Positions 35,256-44,353 of a stretch of DNA of 64,000 nucleotides are shown here, one piece after another. How positions within the stretch are numbered: the stretch's first letter is position 1; each line of letters opens with the position of its first letter. A model generated the notes under the pieces. The model was not told the origin of the DNA and searched no databases. It saw only the letters and a list, made by a program, of their open reading frames with translations. Position numbers and translations under genes: made by a program. Source of the DNA: Streptomyces sp. NBC_00273 (lineage in GTDB: Bacteria; Actinomycetota; Actinomycetes; Streptomycetales; Streptomycetaceae); the NCBI RefSeq assembly GCF_036178145.1, contig NZ_CP108067.1, forward strand, positions 7,827,001 through 7,891,000. The letters are read 5' to 3'.

Positions 35256-36017
35256 ATGTCCACCACCGAGCAGCGCGTCGCGATCGTGACCGGGGCGGCC
35301 CGGGGCATCGGCGGGGCCACCGCCGTGCGCCTGGCCGCCGAGGGCCGGGCCGTTGCCGTACTCGACCTCGACGAGGCGGCCTGCAAGGACACCGTGGAGG
35401 CCATCACGGCGGCCGGCGGCAAGGCCCTCGCGGTCGGCTGCGACGTTTCCGACGGTGCGCAGGTGGAGGCGGCCGTCGCGCGCGTCGCGAGCGAGCTCGG
35501 CGCCCCGACCATCCTGGTCAACAACGCGGGTGTGCTGCGCGACAACCTGCTGTTCAAGATGACCGAGACCGACTGGGACACGGTCATGAACGTGCACCTG
35601 CGCGGTGCCTTCCTGATGTCCAAGGCCTGTCAGAAGTACATGGTGGAGGCCAAGTTCGGCCGCATCGTGAACCTCTCCAGCAGCTCGGCGCTTGGCAACC
35701 GCGGCCAGGTCAACTACTCCGCCGCCAAGGCCGGCCTGCAGGGCTTCACCAAGACCCTGGCCATCGAGCTCGGCAAGTTCGGCGTCACCGCCAACGCCGT
35801 GGCCCCCGGCTTCATCGCGACCGAGATGACCGCCCAGACCGCCGCCCGCGTCGGCATGGGCTTCGAGGACTTCAAGGCCGCGGCCGCCACCCAGATCCCC
35901 GTCCAGCGCGTCGGCACGCCGGACGACATCGCCAACGCGATCGCCTTCTTCACGGGCGAGGCCGCGGGCTTCGTCTCCGGCCAGGTCATGTACGTGGCCG
36001 GCGGTCCGCTCAGCTGA
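35256..36017 (+). CDS. SDR family 3-oxoacyl-ACP reductase-like protein
   Basis: A 253-residue classical SDR: 'AIVTGAARGIGGATAVRL', 'ILVNNAGVLRD', catalytic 'NYSAAKAGLQGFTK' and C-terminal 'GFVSGQVMYVAGG'. It matches FabG-like reductases that reduce 3-oxoacyl thioesters, although many such SDRs act on other substrates. The ATG follows GAGGAGA. A second SDR starts 27 bases downstream, so the two form an operon. In Streptomyces such a pair is commonly found next to the peptide-binding lipoprotein and uracil-DNA glycosylase genes seen here. Confidence 0.8.
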   Translation: MSTTEQRVAIVTGAARGIGGATAVRLAAEGRAVAVLDLDEAACKDTVEAITAAGGKALAVGCDVSDGAQVEAAVARVASELGAPTILVNNAGVLRDNLLFKMTETDWDTVMNVHLRGAFLMSKACQKYMVEAKFGRIVNLSSSSALGNRGQVNYSAAKAGLQGFTKTLAIELGKFGVTANAVAPGFIATEMTAQTAARVGMGFEDFKAAAATQIPVQRVGTPDDIANAIAFFTGEAAGFVSGQVMYVAGGPLS

Positions 36018-36044
36018 CGGTTCCACGAGAGACAGGGCGCAGAC

Positions 36045-36806
36045 ATGACGTACAGCGGTATCGACAGCGGCAAGGTCGCGCTGATCACCGGGGCGAGCCG
36101 GGGCATCGGCTACGGCATCGCCGAGGCGCTGGTCGCCCGCGGCGACCGGCTCTGCATCACCGGCCGCAACGAGGAGTCCCTCAAGGAGGCCGTCGAGCGG
36201 CTCGGTGCGGACCGGGTGATCGGCGTCGCGGGCAAGGCCCACGACGAGGCCCACCAGGCCGTCGCCGTCGAGCGCACGATGGAGGCCTTCGGCCGCGTCG
36301 ACTTCCTGGTGAACAACGCGGGCACCAACCCCGTCTTCGGGCCGATCGCGGACCTGGACCTCGGGGTCGCGCGGAAGGTCTTCGAGACCAACGTGATCTC
36401 GGCGCTCGGCTTCGCCCAGCGGACCTGGCGCGCCTGGCAGAAGGACAACGGCGGCGCGATCGTGAACATCGCGTCCATCGCCGGGGTCTCCGCCTCGCCC
36501 TTCATCGGTTCGTACGGGATGAGCAAGGCCGCCATGATCAACCTCACGCTCCAGCTCGCGCACGAGATGGCGCCCGGGGTCCGGGTCAACGCGATCGCCC
36601 CCGCGGTGGTCAAGACGAAGTTCGCCCAGGCGCTCTACGAGGGCCGGGAGCAGGAGGCCGCAGCGGCCTACCCGCTCGGCCGCCTCGGGCTCCCGGAGGA
36701 CATCGGCGGGGCAGCGGCGTTCCTCACATCTGCACAAGCGGAATGGATCACCGGGCAAACTCTCGTCGTCGATGGTGGGATGTTCCTCAATGCCGGGGTT
36801 CACTGA
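36045..36806 (+). CDS. SDR family oxidoreductase
   Basis: A 253-residue SDR: 'ALITGASRGIGYGIAEAL', 'FLVNNAGTNPVFGPI', catalytic 'GSYGMSKAAMINLTLQLA' and 'WITGQTLVVDGG'. It is the second gene of a two-SDR operon, with a GAGAGACAGGG ribosome binding site. Substrate unknown. A 9-bp inverted repeat follows. Confidence 0.8.
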   Translation: MTYSGIDSGKVALITGASRGIGYGIAEALVARGDRLCITGRNEESLKEAVERLGADRVIGVAGKAHDEAHQAVAVERTMEAFGRVDFLVNNAGTNPVFGPIADLDLGVARKVFETNVISALGFAQRTWRAWQKDNGGAIVNIASIAGVSASPFIGSYGMSKAAMINLTLQLAHEMAPGVRVNAIAPAVVKTKFAQALYEGREQEAAAAYPLGRLGLPEDIGGAAAFLTSAQAEWITGQTLVVDGGMFLNAGVH

Positions 36807-36821
36807 CCGATAACCGGACGC

Positions 36822-36846
36822 ATTTACCTCAGAAAGGGAGGTAAAT
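36822..36846. terminator. inverted repeat after SDR pair / upstream of solute-binding lipoprotein
   Basis: ATTTACCTC (36822-36830) pairs perfectly with GAGGTAAAT (36838-36846) around a 7-base spacer. It begins 16 bases after the SDR stop and could be a weak terminator or an operator for the lipoprotein gene that starts 113 bases on. Confidence 0.4.
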
Positions 36847-36958
36847 GTGTATCGAATATGCACGGAACCGGTCAAGTGCCTCACGAAACCAACCCATTGG
36901 ATTCGTGGGGCACTGCGGTAGGGTCTGCCGCACCCCTGGCTGATCGAGGAGCGTGCAC

Positions 36959-38542
36959 GTGTTCAACCGGACCAGATGCCTGCAGATCACTGCGGCCCTT
37001 GCGTCCATATCCCTGCTCGCCGGATGCGGCCTGCTGTCGGAGGACGACGGCGACGAGATGAAGAGGATCGTCGTCGGTACCACGAGCACCCCGAGCACCC
37101 TCGATCCCGCGGCCGCGTGGGACGGCTCCTGGGAGCTGTACCGGAACGTCTACCAGACCCTGCTGGCGTTCCCGACGGGCTCCAGCAAGCCCCAGCCCGA
37201 CGCGGCCCAGAGCTGCGAGTTCACGGACGCGGCGAGCCAGGCCTACCGGTGCACCCTGCGCAAGGGCCTGAAGTTCTCCAACGGCGAGCCGCTCGACGCC
37301 AACGCGGTCAAGTACTCCCTCGACCGGATCAAGACCATCGGCTCCAACGTCGGCCCCAAGGGTCTCTTCGGCACCCTCGACAAGATCGAGACGCCGGACC
37401 CGCTGACGGTCGTCTTCCACCTGAACACCTCGGACGCCACCTTCCCGTACGTCCTCGGTTCGCCCGCCGCCTCGCTCGTCGCGCCCAAGGACTACCCGGC
37501 CGACAAGGTCCGCGAGGGCGACAAGATCACCGGCTCCGGTCCGTACGTGCTCGACTCGTACAAGGACGGCGCCGAGGCGGTGCTCACCGGCAACACGAGT
37601 TACACCGGCTTCGCCAACCGCAAGAACAAGGCGGTGACCATCCGCTACTTCGCGGACTCGCCGAAGATGATCGCGGCGCTGAAGGCGAAGGAGATCGACG
37701 CCACCTACCGAGGCCTGTCGGCCCCGGAGATCACCGACCTCCAGAACCCCGCGTCGCACGCCCTGGGCGTCCAGGTCGTCGAGAACGTCGGCGCCGAGAT
37801 CCGCTACCTGGTCTTCAACCCCAAGGACCCCCAGGTCGCCAAGCTCCCGGTCCGCCAGGCCATCGCCCAGATCGTCGACCGCGGTGCGCTCGTCTCCAAG
37901 GTCTACCAAGGCACCGCAGAGCCGCTGTACTCGATGGTTCCGAAGGGGGTCGTCGGCCACAAGACGCCCTTCTACGACAAGTACGGCGGCGCGGACGTCG
38001 CCAAGGCCAGGAAGATCCTCAGGGACGCCGGGATCACCACGCCGGTCGATCTGACCTTCTGGTACACCACCGACCGCTACGGTTCCTCGACCGCCGACGA
38101 GTTCACCGAGCTCAAGCGGCAGCTGGACGAGAGCCAGCTGTTCCGGATCACCCTGCGCAGCCAGCCCTGGAAGACCTTCCAGACCGGCTACAAGAGCGGT
38201 GAGTACCCGATCTTCGGCCGCGGCTGGTTCCCCGACTTCCCGGACCCGGACAACTTCATCGCGCCGTTCGTCGGCAAGGAGAACGCGGTCGGCACCCCGT
38301 ACGAGCCCGCCGAGATCGTGAACGACCTGCTGCCCAAGTCCCGCCGCGAGGGTGACCGGTCGGCCGGCGTCCAGGAGTTCGAGCAGGCCCAGAAGATCTT
38401 CGCCGAGGACGTCCGGCTGCTGCCCCTGTGGCAGGGCAAGCTGTACGTCGCGGCGCGCGAGGACATCGCGGGCGCCGAGCGGGCGCTGGACCCGCAGACC
38501 GTCATGCAGATGTGGGAGTTCTACCGCAAGACCAGCTGGTAG
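36959..38542 (+). CDS. ABC transporter solute-binding lipoprotein (peptide/nickel family 5)
   Basis: A 527-residue lipoprotein. The signal ends in the lipobox L-L-A-G-C, then 'VVGTTSTPSTLDPA', 'CTLRKGLKFSNGEPLDANAVKYSL' (family opening 'LKFSNGEPLDANAV') and 'PLWQGKLYVA' follow the DppA/OppA fold. It would bind oligopeptides or similar ligands outside the membrane. The GTG at 36959 is preferred over the one at 36953 because GAGGAG at 36946-36951 is then correctly spaced. No permease or ATPase genes adjoin it. The hairpin at 38556 terminates it. Confidence 0.85.
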   Translation: MFNRTRCLQITAALASISLLAGCGLLSEDDGDEMKRIVVGTTSTPSTLDPAAAWDGSWELYRNVYQTLLAFPTGSSKPQPDAAQSCEFTDAASQAYRCTLRKGLKFSNGEPLDANAVKYSLDRIKTIGSNVGPKGLFGTLDKIETPDPLTVVFHLNTSDATFPYVLGSPAASLVAPKDYPADKVREGDKITGSGPYVLDSYKDGAEAVLTGNTSYTGFANRKNKAVTIRYFADSPKMIAALKAKEIDATYRGLSAPEITDLQNPASHALGVQVVENVGAEIRYLVFNPKDPQVAKLPVRQAIAQIVDRGALVSKVYQGTAEPLYSMVPKGVVGHKTPFYDKYGGADVAKARKILRDAGITTPVDLTFWYTTDRYGSSTADEFTELKRQLDESQLFRITLRSQPWKTFQTGYKSGEYPIFGRGWFPDFPDPDNFIAPFVGKENAVGTPYEPAEIVNDLLPKSRREGDRSAGVQEFEQAQKIFAEDVRLLPLWQGKLYVAAREDIAGAERALDPQTVMQMWEFYRKTSW

Positions 38543-38555
38543 CACCGGCAGCAAT

Positions 38556-38582
38556 GCGTCGGCCGCCCCGGGCGGCCGACGC
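38556..38582 (+). terminator. hairpin terminator after solute-binding lipoprotein
   Basis: A perfect 12-bp stem (GCGTCGGCCGCC with GGCGGCCGACGC) and a 3-base loop, 14 bases after the stop; flanking CAAT and GTTG extend the stem with one wobble pair. Confidence 0.75.
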
Positions 38583-38657
38583 GTTGTCAGTGGGCCCCGG
38601 TAGGTTCTGGAGCAGTTGCACGAGCAGTTGCACGAACTTGTACCGGAGGTTGTCGCC

Positions 38658-39335
38658 GTGACCCAGATGCTGCCCGAGTCCTGGCTCCCCGTCCTCGGCG
38701 GAGAGCTGGACCAGCCCTACTTCAAAGAGCTCACCGAGTTCGTCGAGAAGGAACGGGCGAACGGGCCGGTCTACCCGCCCCGCGAGCATGTCTTCGCGGC
38801 CCTGGAGGCCACTCCCTTCGACCGGGTGAAGGTCCTCGTCCTCGGCCAGGACCCGTACCACGGCGCCGGCCAGGGCCACGGCCTGTGCTTCTCCGTGCAG
38901 CCTGGGGTCAAGACCCCGCCCTCGCTGCGCAACATCTACAAGGAGATGAAGGAGGAGCTCGACCTGCCGATCCCGGACAACGGGTACCTGATGCCGTGGG
39001 CCGAGCAGGGCGTCCTGCTGCTCAACGCGGTGCTCACGGTCCGGGAGGCCGAGCCCAATTCGCACAAGGGCAAGGGCTGGGAGAAGTTCACCGACGCCGT
39101 GATCCGCGCGGTGTCCGAGCGGCCCGACCCGGCCGTCTTCGTCCTGTGGGGCGCCTACGCCCAGAAGAAGCTCCCGCTGATCGACGAGGAGCGGCACGTG
39201 GTCGTCAAGGGCGCCCACCCCTCCCCGCTGTCCGCCAAGAAGTTCTTCGGGTCCCGGCCCTTCACGCAGATCAACGAGGCCATCGCCGCCCAGGGGCATG
39301 AGCCGATCGACTGGCGGATCCCGGACCTCGGCTGA
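38658..39335 (+). CDS. ung: uracil-DNA glycosylase (family 1)
   Basis: A 225-residue DNA-repair enzyme that removes uracil from DNA. The water-activating motif is 'VLVLGQDPYHGAGQGHGLCFSV', seen as 'GQDPYHG'. The Leu-loop 'HPSPLSAKKFFGSRPF' and 'AVLTVREAEPNSHKGKGWEKF' are also present. The GTG at 38658 is chosen because GGAGG lies at 38644-38648; a longer frame from 38616 lacks a good site. It looks intact and is a normal housekeeping gene. Confidence 0.9.
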   Translation: MTQMLPESWLPVLGGELDQPYFKELTEFVEKERANGPVYPPREHVFAALEATPFDRVKVLVLGQDPYHGAGQGHGLCFSVQPGVKTPPSLRNIYKEMKEELDLPIPDNGYLMPWAEQGVLLLNAVLTVREAEPNSHKGKGWEKFTDAVIRAVSERPDPAVFVLWGAYAQKKLPLIDEERHVVVKGAHPSPLSAKKFFGSRPFTQINEAIAAQGHEPIDWRIPDLG

Positions 39336-39385
39336 CGTCCCCCCGCGCCTCGGCGCCATTGCCGGTACCTCCGGCTAGCTTCGAG

Positions 39386-40015
39386 ATGATCAGACCGGAG
39401 CAGGTCTGGCAGAGCGAGCCGGAGGCCGCCGTGGCGGAGCAGCAGGAGGCGTCGCAGGATGCCGTCATGACCAGGATCGGCCAGGCGGTCATCCTGCTGC
39501 ACGCCGGGGACCGCGAGGAGGCCCGCAACCGGCTCGGGGAGATCTGGTCCGAGATCGGCGAGGAGGGGGACTCCCTCCACCGGTGCACCCTGGCCCACTA
39601 CATGGCCGACGCCCAGGACGATCCGGCCGACGAGCTGGCCTGGGACCTGCGGGCCCTGACCGCCGCAGCCGACCTGCCGGACGAGCTTCCGGGCGATCAG
39701 CCGGGCGATCGGCCCGGGACCAGGCCGCCCCGGGACGGGCGGCCCGCGCGCCGGGAGCCGCATCCGGAGTTGCGCGTGTTCTACCCGTCCCTGCACCTGA
39801 ACCTGGCCGCCGACTACGTGAAACTGCAGCGGCCCGAGGCGGCCCGGGTCCACCTGGCCCGGGCCCGCGCGGCCACCGGAGCGCTGTCCGACGACGGGTA
39901 CGGCAACGGCGTACGGGCCGCCATCGCCCGGCTGGAGCGGCGCCTGGCCGCGGAACCGGAAGCCGGGCCCGGATCCGGACCCGGCCCCCGGCCGTTCCCC
40001 GAGCAGTCCCCGTAG
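39386..40015 (+). CDS. hypothetical protein with helical repeat-like region
   Basis: About 209 residues. The N-terminal half ('VMTRIGQAVILLHAGDREEARNRLGEIW') and the C-terminal 'YPSLHLNLAADYVKLQRPEAARVHLARARAA' (in part 'LNLAADYVKLQRPEAARVHL') look like TPR-type helical pairs, separated by a Pro/Gly/Arg-rich linker. No enzyme motif is seen. The start is uncertain: ATG 39386 is chosen over 39359. It is convergent with the next gene, 26 bases apart. Confidence 0.6.
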   Translation: MIRPEQVWQSEPEAAVAEQQEASQDAVMTRIGQAVILLHAGDREEARNRLGEIWSEIGEEGDSLHRCTLAHYMADAQDDPADELAWDLRALTAAADLPDELPGDQPGDRPGTRPPRDGRPARREPHPELRVFYPSLHLNLAADYVKLQRPEAARVHLARARAATGALSDDGYGNGVRAAIARLERRLAAEPEAGPGSGPGPRPFPEQSP

Positions 40016-40041
40016 GCCGCGGGCCGTAGGTCCGCGGGCGG

Positions 40042-40581
40042 TCAGTCCCCGTGGACGCCCGAGCAGATACGGGCCTCCGGGCTGTCGGAATGCCACTGGC
40101 CGTGCCTGCGGCCCAGCGCGCACACGTCGGCCGGCCGCACCGGCAGCTTCCGGATCAGTTCGCGCTTTGCCTCGGCGTCGGGCCGGGGATGCCGGGGACG
40201 GCCGCCCGGGTGCCCGGAGACGGGCTCGGCGGCCCGCGGGGGCTCCGGGATGTCCGGGACCGGTGGAGCCTCCTGTACGGGCCCGCCGGAGCCGCCCGGT
40301 ACGGGGCGCTGTGCGGACCGCTGGGCGGGCGCGGGGCCCGCCGGGGCAGCGGGCCGCTCCGGGGCCGTCTCCAAGGCCTCCAGCGCCTCCAGGGCGGGCG
40401 CCCGGACGGTCACCGGGGCGGTCCCGGGCCCGCTGCGGGGCTGATGGCGGGGCGGTGCCCCGGCGGCAGGGGCCGCCGCGGGTTGCAGGGGACCGGGGCT
40501 CACATGCACACAGCCGGAGACCGCCGAGACGGCGCAGGCGACTCCGAGCAGCAGCGTTGTCGTGGTTCGGGTTGGATGCAC
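40042..40581 (-). CDS. small putative lipoprotein with Pro/Ala-rich body
   Basis: From the GTG at 40581 the protein has 179 residues: a signal 'TTTTLLLGVACAVSAVSGC' ending in a lipobox S-G-C, then a long Pro/Ala-rich region, and a short C-terminal segment ('KRELIRKLPVRPADVCALG', 'SDSPEARICSGVHGD'). The cysteines in that segment could form a disulfide outside the membrane. The low-complexity middle suggests a wall-spanning stalk. No function is recognised. Confidence 0.6.
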   Translation of the reverse strand: MHPTRTTTTLLLGVACAVSAVSGCVHVSPGPLQPAAAPAAGAPPRHQPRSGPGTAPVTVRAPALEALEALETAPERPAAPAGPAPAQRSAQRPVPGGSGGPVQEAPPVPDIPEPPRAAEPVSGHPGGRPRHPRPDAEAKRELIRKLPVRPADVCALGRRHGQWHSDSPEARICSGVHGD

Positions 40582-40720
40582 TCGCGCAACTCTGCTGTGC
40601 GAGGACCCCGTTGCGAAAACCCGGAGCCGATATTCACCCCGCACGGGTGACGGACACACCCGCCGGACAGGGCCCCCACGGCTGCCCCACGGCTGCCCCG
40701 GGACTGCCCCGGAAGACGGC

Positions 40721-41245
40721 CTAGTCGCCGGTGGCGCCGTCTATCTGCTCGCGCAGCAGGTCCGCGTGGCCGTTGTGGCGCGCGTACTCCTCGATCATGT
40801 GGGTGTAGACCCAGCGCAGGCTGAACACCTCGCCGCGGTGGTGGCTCTCGGCCCGTGAGACCGCGTCCAGCGAACGGCCCGCGGCGGCCTGGCGCGCCAG
40901 CTCGACCTCCGTCCGCCACACCCGCTCGGTCTCGGCCCAGTTGGCCGCCTCGGTGAAGTGGAAGTCGCCGTCCGGGTTCTCGCTCGTGGAGTACAGCTCG
41001 GGGAGGTCCTCACCCAGCATGATCTTCCGGAACCAGTACCGCTCCACCTCCGCCAGGTGCCGTACGAGGCCCAGGAGGCTCAGCGCGGAGGGCGCGAGCG
41101 GGGTGCGGCGCAGCTGTTCGTCCTGGAGCCCCTCGCACTTCCAGACGAGGGTGGCACGGTGGTAGTCGAGCCATCCGTCCAGCATGTCCCGCTCGTCGGC
41201 GGTGGTGGCGGGTTCGTTGCGATCTGATCCTGAACTGGTGGTCAT
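40721..41245 (-). CDS. DinB/DUF664 family protein
   Basis: A 174-residue four-helix protein: 'LDGWLDYHRATLVWKCEGL', 'LGLVRHLAEVERYWFRKI' and 'HMIEEYARHNGHADLLREQI'. The three spaced histidines (YH, RH, NGH) match the metal site of DinB/mycothiol-transferase-like proteins. In actinomycetes such proteins can use mycothiol as co-substrate, which is a family inference here. The ATG at 41245 is favoured because GAGGA then sits eight bases upstream. Confidence 0.8.
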   Translation of the reverse strand: MTTSSGSDRNEPATTADERDMLDGWLDYHRATLVWKCEGLQDEQLRRTPLAPSALSLLGLVRHLAEVERYWFRKIMLGEDLPELYSTSENPDGDFHFTEAANWAETERVWRTEVELARQAAAGRSLDAVSRAESHHRGEVFSLRWVYTHMIEEYARHNGHADLLREQIDGATGD

Positions 41246-41329
41246 GGAGCTCATCCTCGGCGAACCGGCCCCCCGTCACCAGGGATTAAGCTGCGGGAAT
41301 CCCACGAGGAACCAACCTGGAGGCCCCCG

Positions 41330-42235
41330 GTGAAGGTCGGCTGCATCGGACTCGGCGACATCGCGCAGAAGGCGTACCTGCCCGTCCTCACCACCCGCCC
41401 GGGCATCGAGCTGCACCTGCAGACGCGTAACCCCGACACCCTGGAGCGGATCGGCGACACCCACCACGTCCCGGCCGCGCGCCGGCACACCGATCTCGAC
41501 GCGCTGCTCGCCGAGGGACTCGACGCGGCCTTCGTGCACGCCGCCACCGTGGCCCACCCCGAGATCGTCGCGCGGCTGCTGGAAGCCGGCGTGCCCACGT
41601 ACGTGGACAAGCCGCTCGCCTACGAACTCGCGCACTCGCGACAGCTCGTGGAACGGGCCGAGCGGCTCGGGGTCTCCCTCGCCGTCGGCTTCAACCGCCG
41701 ATTCGCGCCCGCCTACGCGCAGTGCGCCGACCACGCCCGCGAGCTGATCATCATGCAGAAGAACCGCGTCGGGCTGCCCGAGGACCCGCGCACGCTGGTG
41801 CTGGACGACTTCATCCACGTCGTCGACACCCTGCGGTTCCTGCTGCCCGGCGAGGCCGACCACTTCGACGTCCGGGCGGTGGTGCGGGAGGGGCTGATGC
41901 ACCAGGTGGTGCTCCAGCTGTCCGGCGCCGGCTTCACCGCCCTCGGCATCATGAACAGGCTGTCCGGCTCCACCGAAGAGATCCTGGAGGTGTCCGGCCG
42001 CGACACCAAGCGGCAGGTCGTCAACCTCGCCGAGGTCATCGACCACAAGGGCCAGCCGACCGTGCGGCGCCGCGGGGACTGGGTCCCCGTCGCCCGCCAG
42101 CGCGGCATCGAGCAGGTCGTCGACCACTTCCTGGAGGCGGTCGCGGCGGGCACCACGCTCAGCGCCCGCGACGCCCTGCGAACCCACGAGCTGTGCGAGC
42201 GGGTGGTGAGCTCGGCTCTGGAGCAGGCCTCCTGA
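41330..42235 (+). CDS. Gfo/Idh/MocA family oxidoreductase
   Basis: A 301-residue NAD(P)-dependent oxidoreductase. The Rossmann opening is 'KVGCIGLGDIAQKAYLPVL', followed by 'PTYVDKPLAYEL' with the family E/D-K-P motif and 'VGFNRRFAPAY'. It starts GTG with GGAGG at 41319-41323. It is distant from the NRPS cluster and of general family type, so I do not assign it as the thiazolinyl imide reductase. Its 3' end overlaps the convergent N-acyltransferase gene by 77 bases. Confidence 0.8.
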   Translation: MKVGCIGLGDIAQKAYLPVLTTRPGIELHLQTRNPDTLERIGDTHHVPAARRHTDLDALLAEGLDAAFVHAATVAHPEIVARLLEAGVPTYVDKPLAYELAHSRQLVERAERLGVSLAVGFNRRFAPAYAQCADHARELIIMQKNRVGLPEDPRTLVLDDFIHVVDTLRFLLPGEADHFDVRAVVREGLMHQVVLQLSGAGFTALGIMNRLSGSTEEILEVSGRDTKRQVVNLAEVIDHKGQPTVRRRGDWVPVARQRGIEQVVDHFLEAVAAGTTLSARDALRTHELCERVVSSALEQAS

Positions 42236-43748
42236 GCGAACGGCTGCCCGCCACCGCGCAGTACACCGCCAGGGCGGCCAGGGCGGCGGCCACCGGCCAG
42301 TCCCCGAAGCGGACGTAGAGGGTCGTGCCGCGGGCGAGCGGGACCTCGTACACGGCCGCCGTGCTCGCGGAGGTGGGCAGGGCGGCGCCGACCCGCGCGC
42401 CGGAGGGGCCGTTCACGACGCTGATGCCCGTGAGGGTGGCGTGGACCATCGGGCGGCCGTTCTCGGCCGCCCGCAGCGCGGCCAGCGAGGCGTGCTGGGC
42501 CGGTGCCCAGCTCTCCTGGAACGAGGAGGTCGCCGACTGGGCGACGAGCAGGGAGGCCCCGTCCAGGGTGAGGTGCCGGCTCATGTCGGGGAAGGCCGAC
42601 TCGAAGCACACCAGCGGGCCGATCCGGACGCTGCCGGGCCCGTCCGGCCGCCCGGGCAGGTCCATGACCACCGGGGCGTCGCCGCGCACCCGGTCCTCGC
42701 CCGCCGCCTTGCCGACCGAGGTCGCCCAGCCGAACAGCGCACGGGCCGGTACGTACTCCCCGAACGGGACGAGCCGCATCTTGTCGTACCGGTCGCCGGT
42801 GGGGCCCTGGGGGCCCACGAGGACCGCGCTCTTGTAGATGCCGGGGTGGCCCGCCCGCCGCGCGTCCACGTTCACCAGCAGCGGAGCCCCTACCTGTGCC
42901 GACAGCGCGGCCAGCCGCCGGGCCAGGTCCGGGCGGGCCGTCAGGTCCGCGCCGACGCTGCTCTCGCCCCACACCACCAGATCGACCCGCTGCCCCGCCA
43001 GCGGCCGCGTCAGCCGCTCACCGACGTCGAACCGCCGCTCCGCGCTGTCCGGGGCGTCCGCCACCGGGCCGGGCTGTACGACGGCCACGCGCAGCCGGCC
43101 CGACTCCTCGGGCCGCGCCGCCCACACCCACACCGCTCCCGTCAGCACCGCGCACCCGGTCATCCCGGCCACCGCGGGAATCCGCGCCCCCGGCACCGCG
43201 ATCAGCAGCACCAGCGCGCAGTTCACCGCCACCACCAGCAGGCTGACCAGCCACACCCCGCCCACCGAGGCCAGTCGCAGCGCGGGCGCCACCTGCCACT
43301 GACTCGCGCCCAGCAGCCCCCACGGCCCGCCGAGCCCCTGCCAGGACCGGACCAGCTCCGACAGCAACCACCCCGCCGGTACGAGGACGAGCGCACAGCA
43401 GGCCCGGCCCGCCGCCGGGGTCCCGCCGAGGAGCTCCCGCACCAGGAGCGCCCAGGGGATCCAGAGCAGCCCGAGCAGCGCGGCCACCGGGACCAGGAAC
43501 ACGTGCAGGCTGGGCAGCAGCCAGTGGTGGACGGCCAGGATGAACCCCGCGCCGCCGAGCCAGCCCTCCAGCGCAGCGCGCCGCCCGGTGGGGGCCGACC
43601 GCAGCAGCAGCATCCAGGGCACGAGGGCGGCGTAGGCGAACCACCAGAGCGCGGGGGCCGGGAAGGCGAGGGCGGGCAGCGCCCCGGCGGCCACGGCGCC
43701 GGGCGCACGCCATCGAGGGGACCACCACCGCGTGCGCATCGTGATCAT
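42159..43748 (-). CDS. lnt: apolipoprotein N-acyltransferase
   Basis: A 529-residue membrane enzyme that adds the third acyl chain to lipoproteins. The N-terminal ~200 residues are a run of hydrophobic segments; the nitrilase-like domain follows with 'VVWGESSV' (Glu), 'RYDKMRLVPFGEYVP' (Lys) and 'PLVCFESAFPD' (Cys), the expected Glu-Lys-Cys triad. The ATG follows GGAGG. The C-terminal tail past the last membrane helix is Pro/Arg-rich and runs 77 bases into the convergent oxidoreductase gene. Confidence 0.85.
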   Translation of the reverse strand: MITMRTRWWSPRWRAPGAVAAGALPALAFPAPALWWFAYAALVPWMLLLRSAPTGRRAALEGWLGGAGFILAVHHWLLPSLHVFLVPVAALLGLLWIPWALLVRELLGGTPAAGRACCALVLVPAGWLLSELVRSWQGLGGPWGLLGASQWQVAPALRLASVGGVWLVSLLVVAVNCALVLLIAVPGARIPAVAGMTGCAVLTGAVWVWAARPEESGRLRVAVVQPGPVADAPDSAERRFDVGERLTRPLAGQRVDLVVWGESSVGADLTARPDLARRLAALSAQVGAPLLVNVDARRAGHPGIYKSAVLVGPQGPTGDRYDKMRLVPFGEYVPARALFGWATSVGKAAGEDRVRGDAPVVMDLPGRPDGPGSVRIGPLVCFESAFPDMSRHLTLDGASLLVAQSATSSFQESWAPAQHASLAALRAAENGRPMVHATLTGISVVNGPSGARVGAALPTSASTAAVYEVPLARGTTLYVRFGDWPVAAALAALAVYCAVAGSRSLRRPAPEPSSPPARTARGFAGRRGR

Positions 43749-43815
43749 GGCGTGCCTCCGTTTCCAGTGTGGCAGTGCCCGGCGTCCCGGCCGAGTCGAG
43801 CGGCGCCGGCGCGGT

Positions 43816-44283
43816 TCAGGCGGTCATGTGCCGCCATTTCTCGTGCACGGTGACGCGCGTGAGCCGCCAGCCGTCACGGGTGCGGGCCAGCTCGAAGCCG
43901 TAGCGCCCGGCGGCGACGAAGTTGGGCGAGGTGACCGCGGCGTCGGAGTCCGGCTCCGCCAGCCGCATCGGATTGAGGAAGTCCGCCCGGACCTCGGCGC
44001 TGTCCCCCGGGGAGCCGCCCAGGTCCTCCAGCCGGATCAGCCGGTTCACGATCAGGTGCTGGCGGACGGGGAAGAGCGTCATCGTCTCCGCCAGCCAGTC
44101 CGCGACCTCCGCCACCGGGCCCGCGATCCCGCCGGCCGAGCTGTAGTCGACCCTTCCGGAGGCGGTGAACAGGGCCCGGTACGCGTCCCAGTCACCGTCG
44201 TCGACGGCCACCGCGTAGCCCGTGACCACTTCGTCGATCGCCAGCCGGTCCATCACCGTCGCGAGATCCACACGCTGAGTCAT
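43816..44283 (-). CDS. SnoaL/NTF2-like family protein
   Basis: A 155-residue protein with the NTF2-like start 'RLAIDEVVTGYAVAVDDGDWDAYRALFT' (core 'DDGDWDAYRALF'), 'HLIVNRLIRLED' and 'GWRLTRVTVHEKW'. The fold serves hydratases, isomerases and binding proteins; the substrate is unknown. The start at 44283 is where family homology begins; the upstream in-frame extension is low quality. Confidence 0.72.
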   Translation of the reverse strand: MTQRVDLATVMDRLAIDEVVTGYAVAVDDGDWDAYRALFTASGRVDYSSAGGIAGPVAEVADWLAETMTLFPVRQHLIVNRLIRLEDLGGSPGDSAEVRADFLNPMRLAEPDSDAAVTSPNFVAAGRYGFELARTRDGWRLTRVTVHEKWRHMTA

Positions 44284-44353
44284 CGGGTCAGTGTGGGGCT
44301 GCGCGGGCGCGAGGCCAAGGGCCGTGCGCCCACCGGCCCCCTCCCGAGGGCGG

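Noticed and set aside
41330..42235. Gfo/Idh/MocA oxidoreductase as the missing thiazolinyl imide reductase
   Set aside because: It has the right superfamily but sits 19 kb from the NRPS operon in a housekeeping block, and its sequence shows general-family features only.
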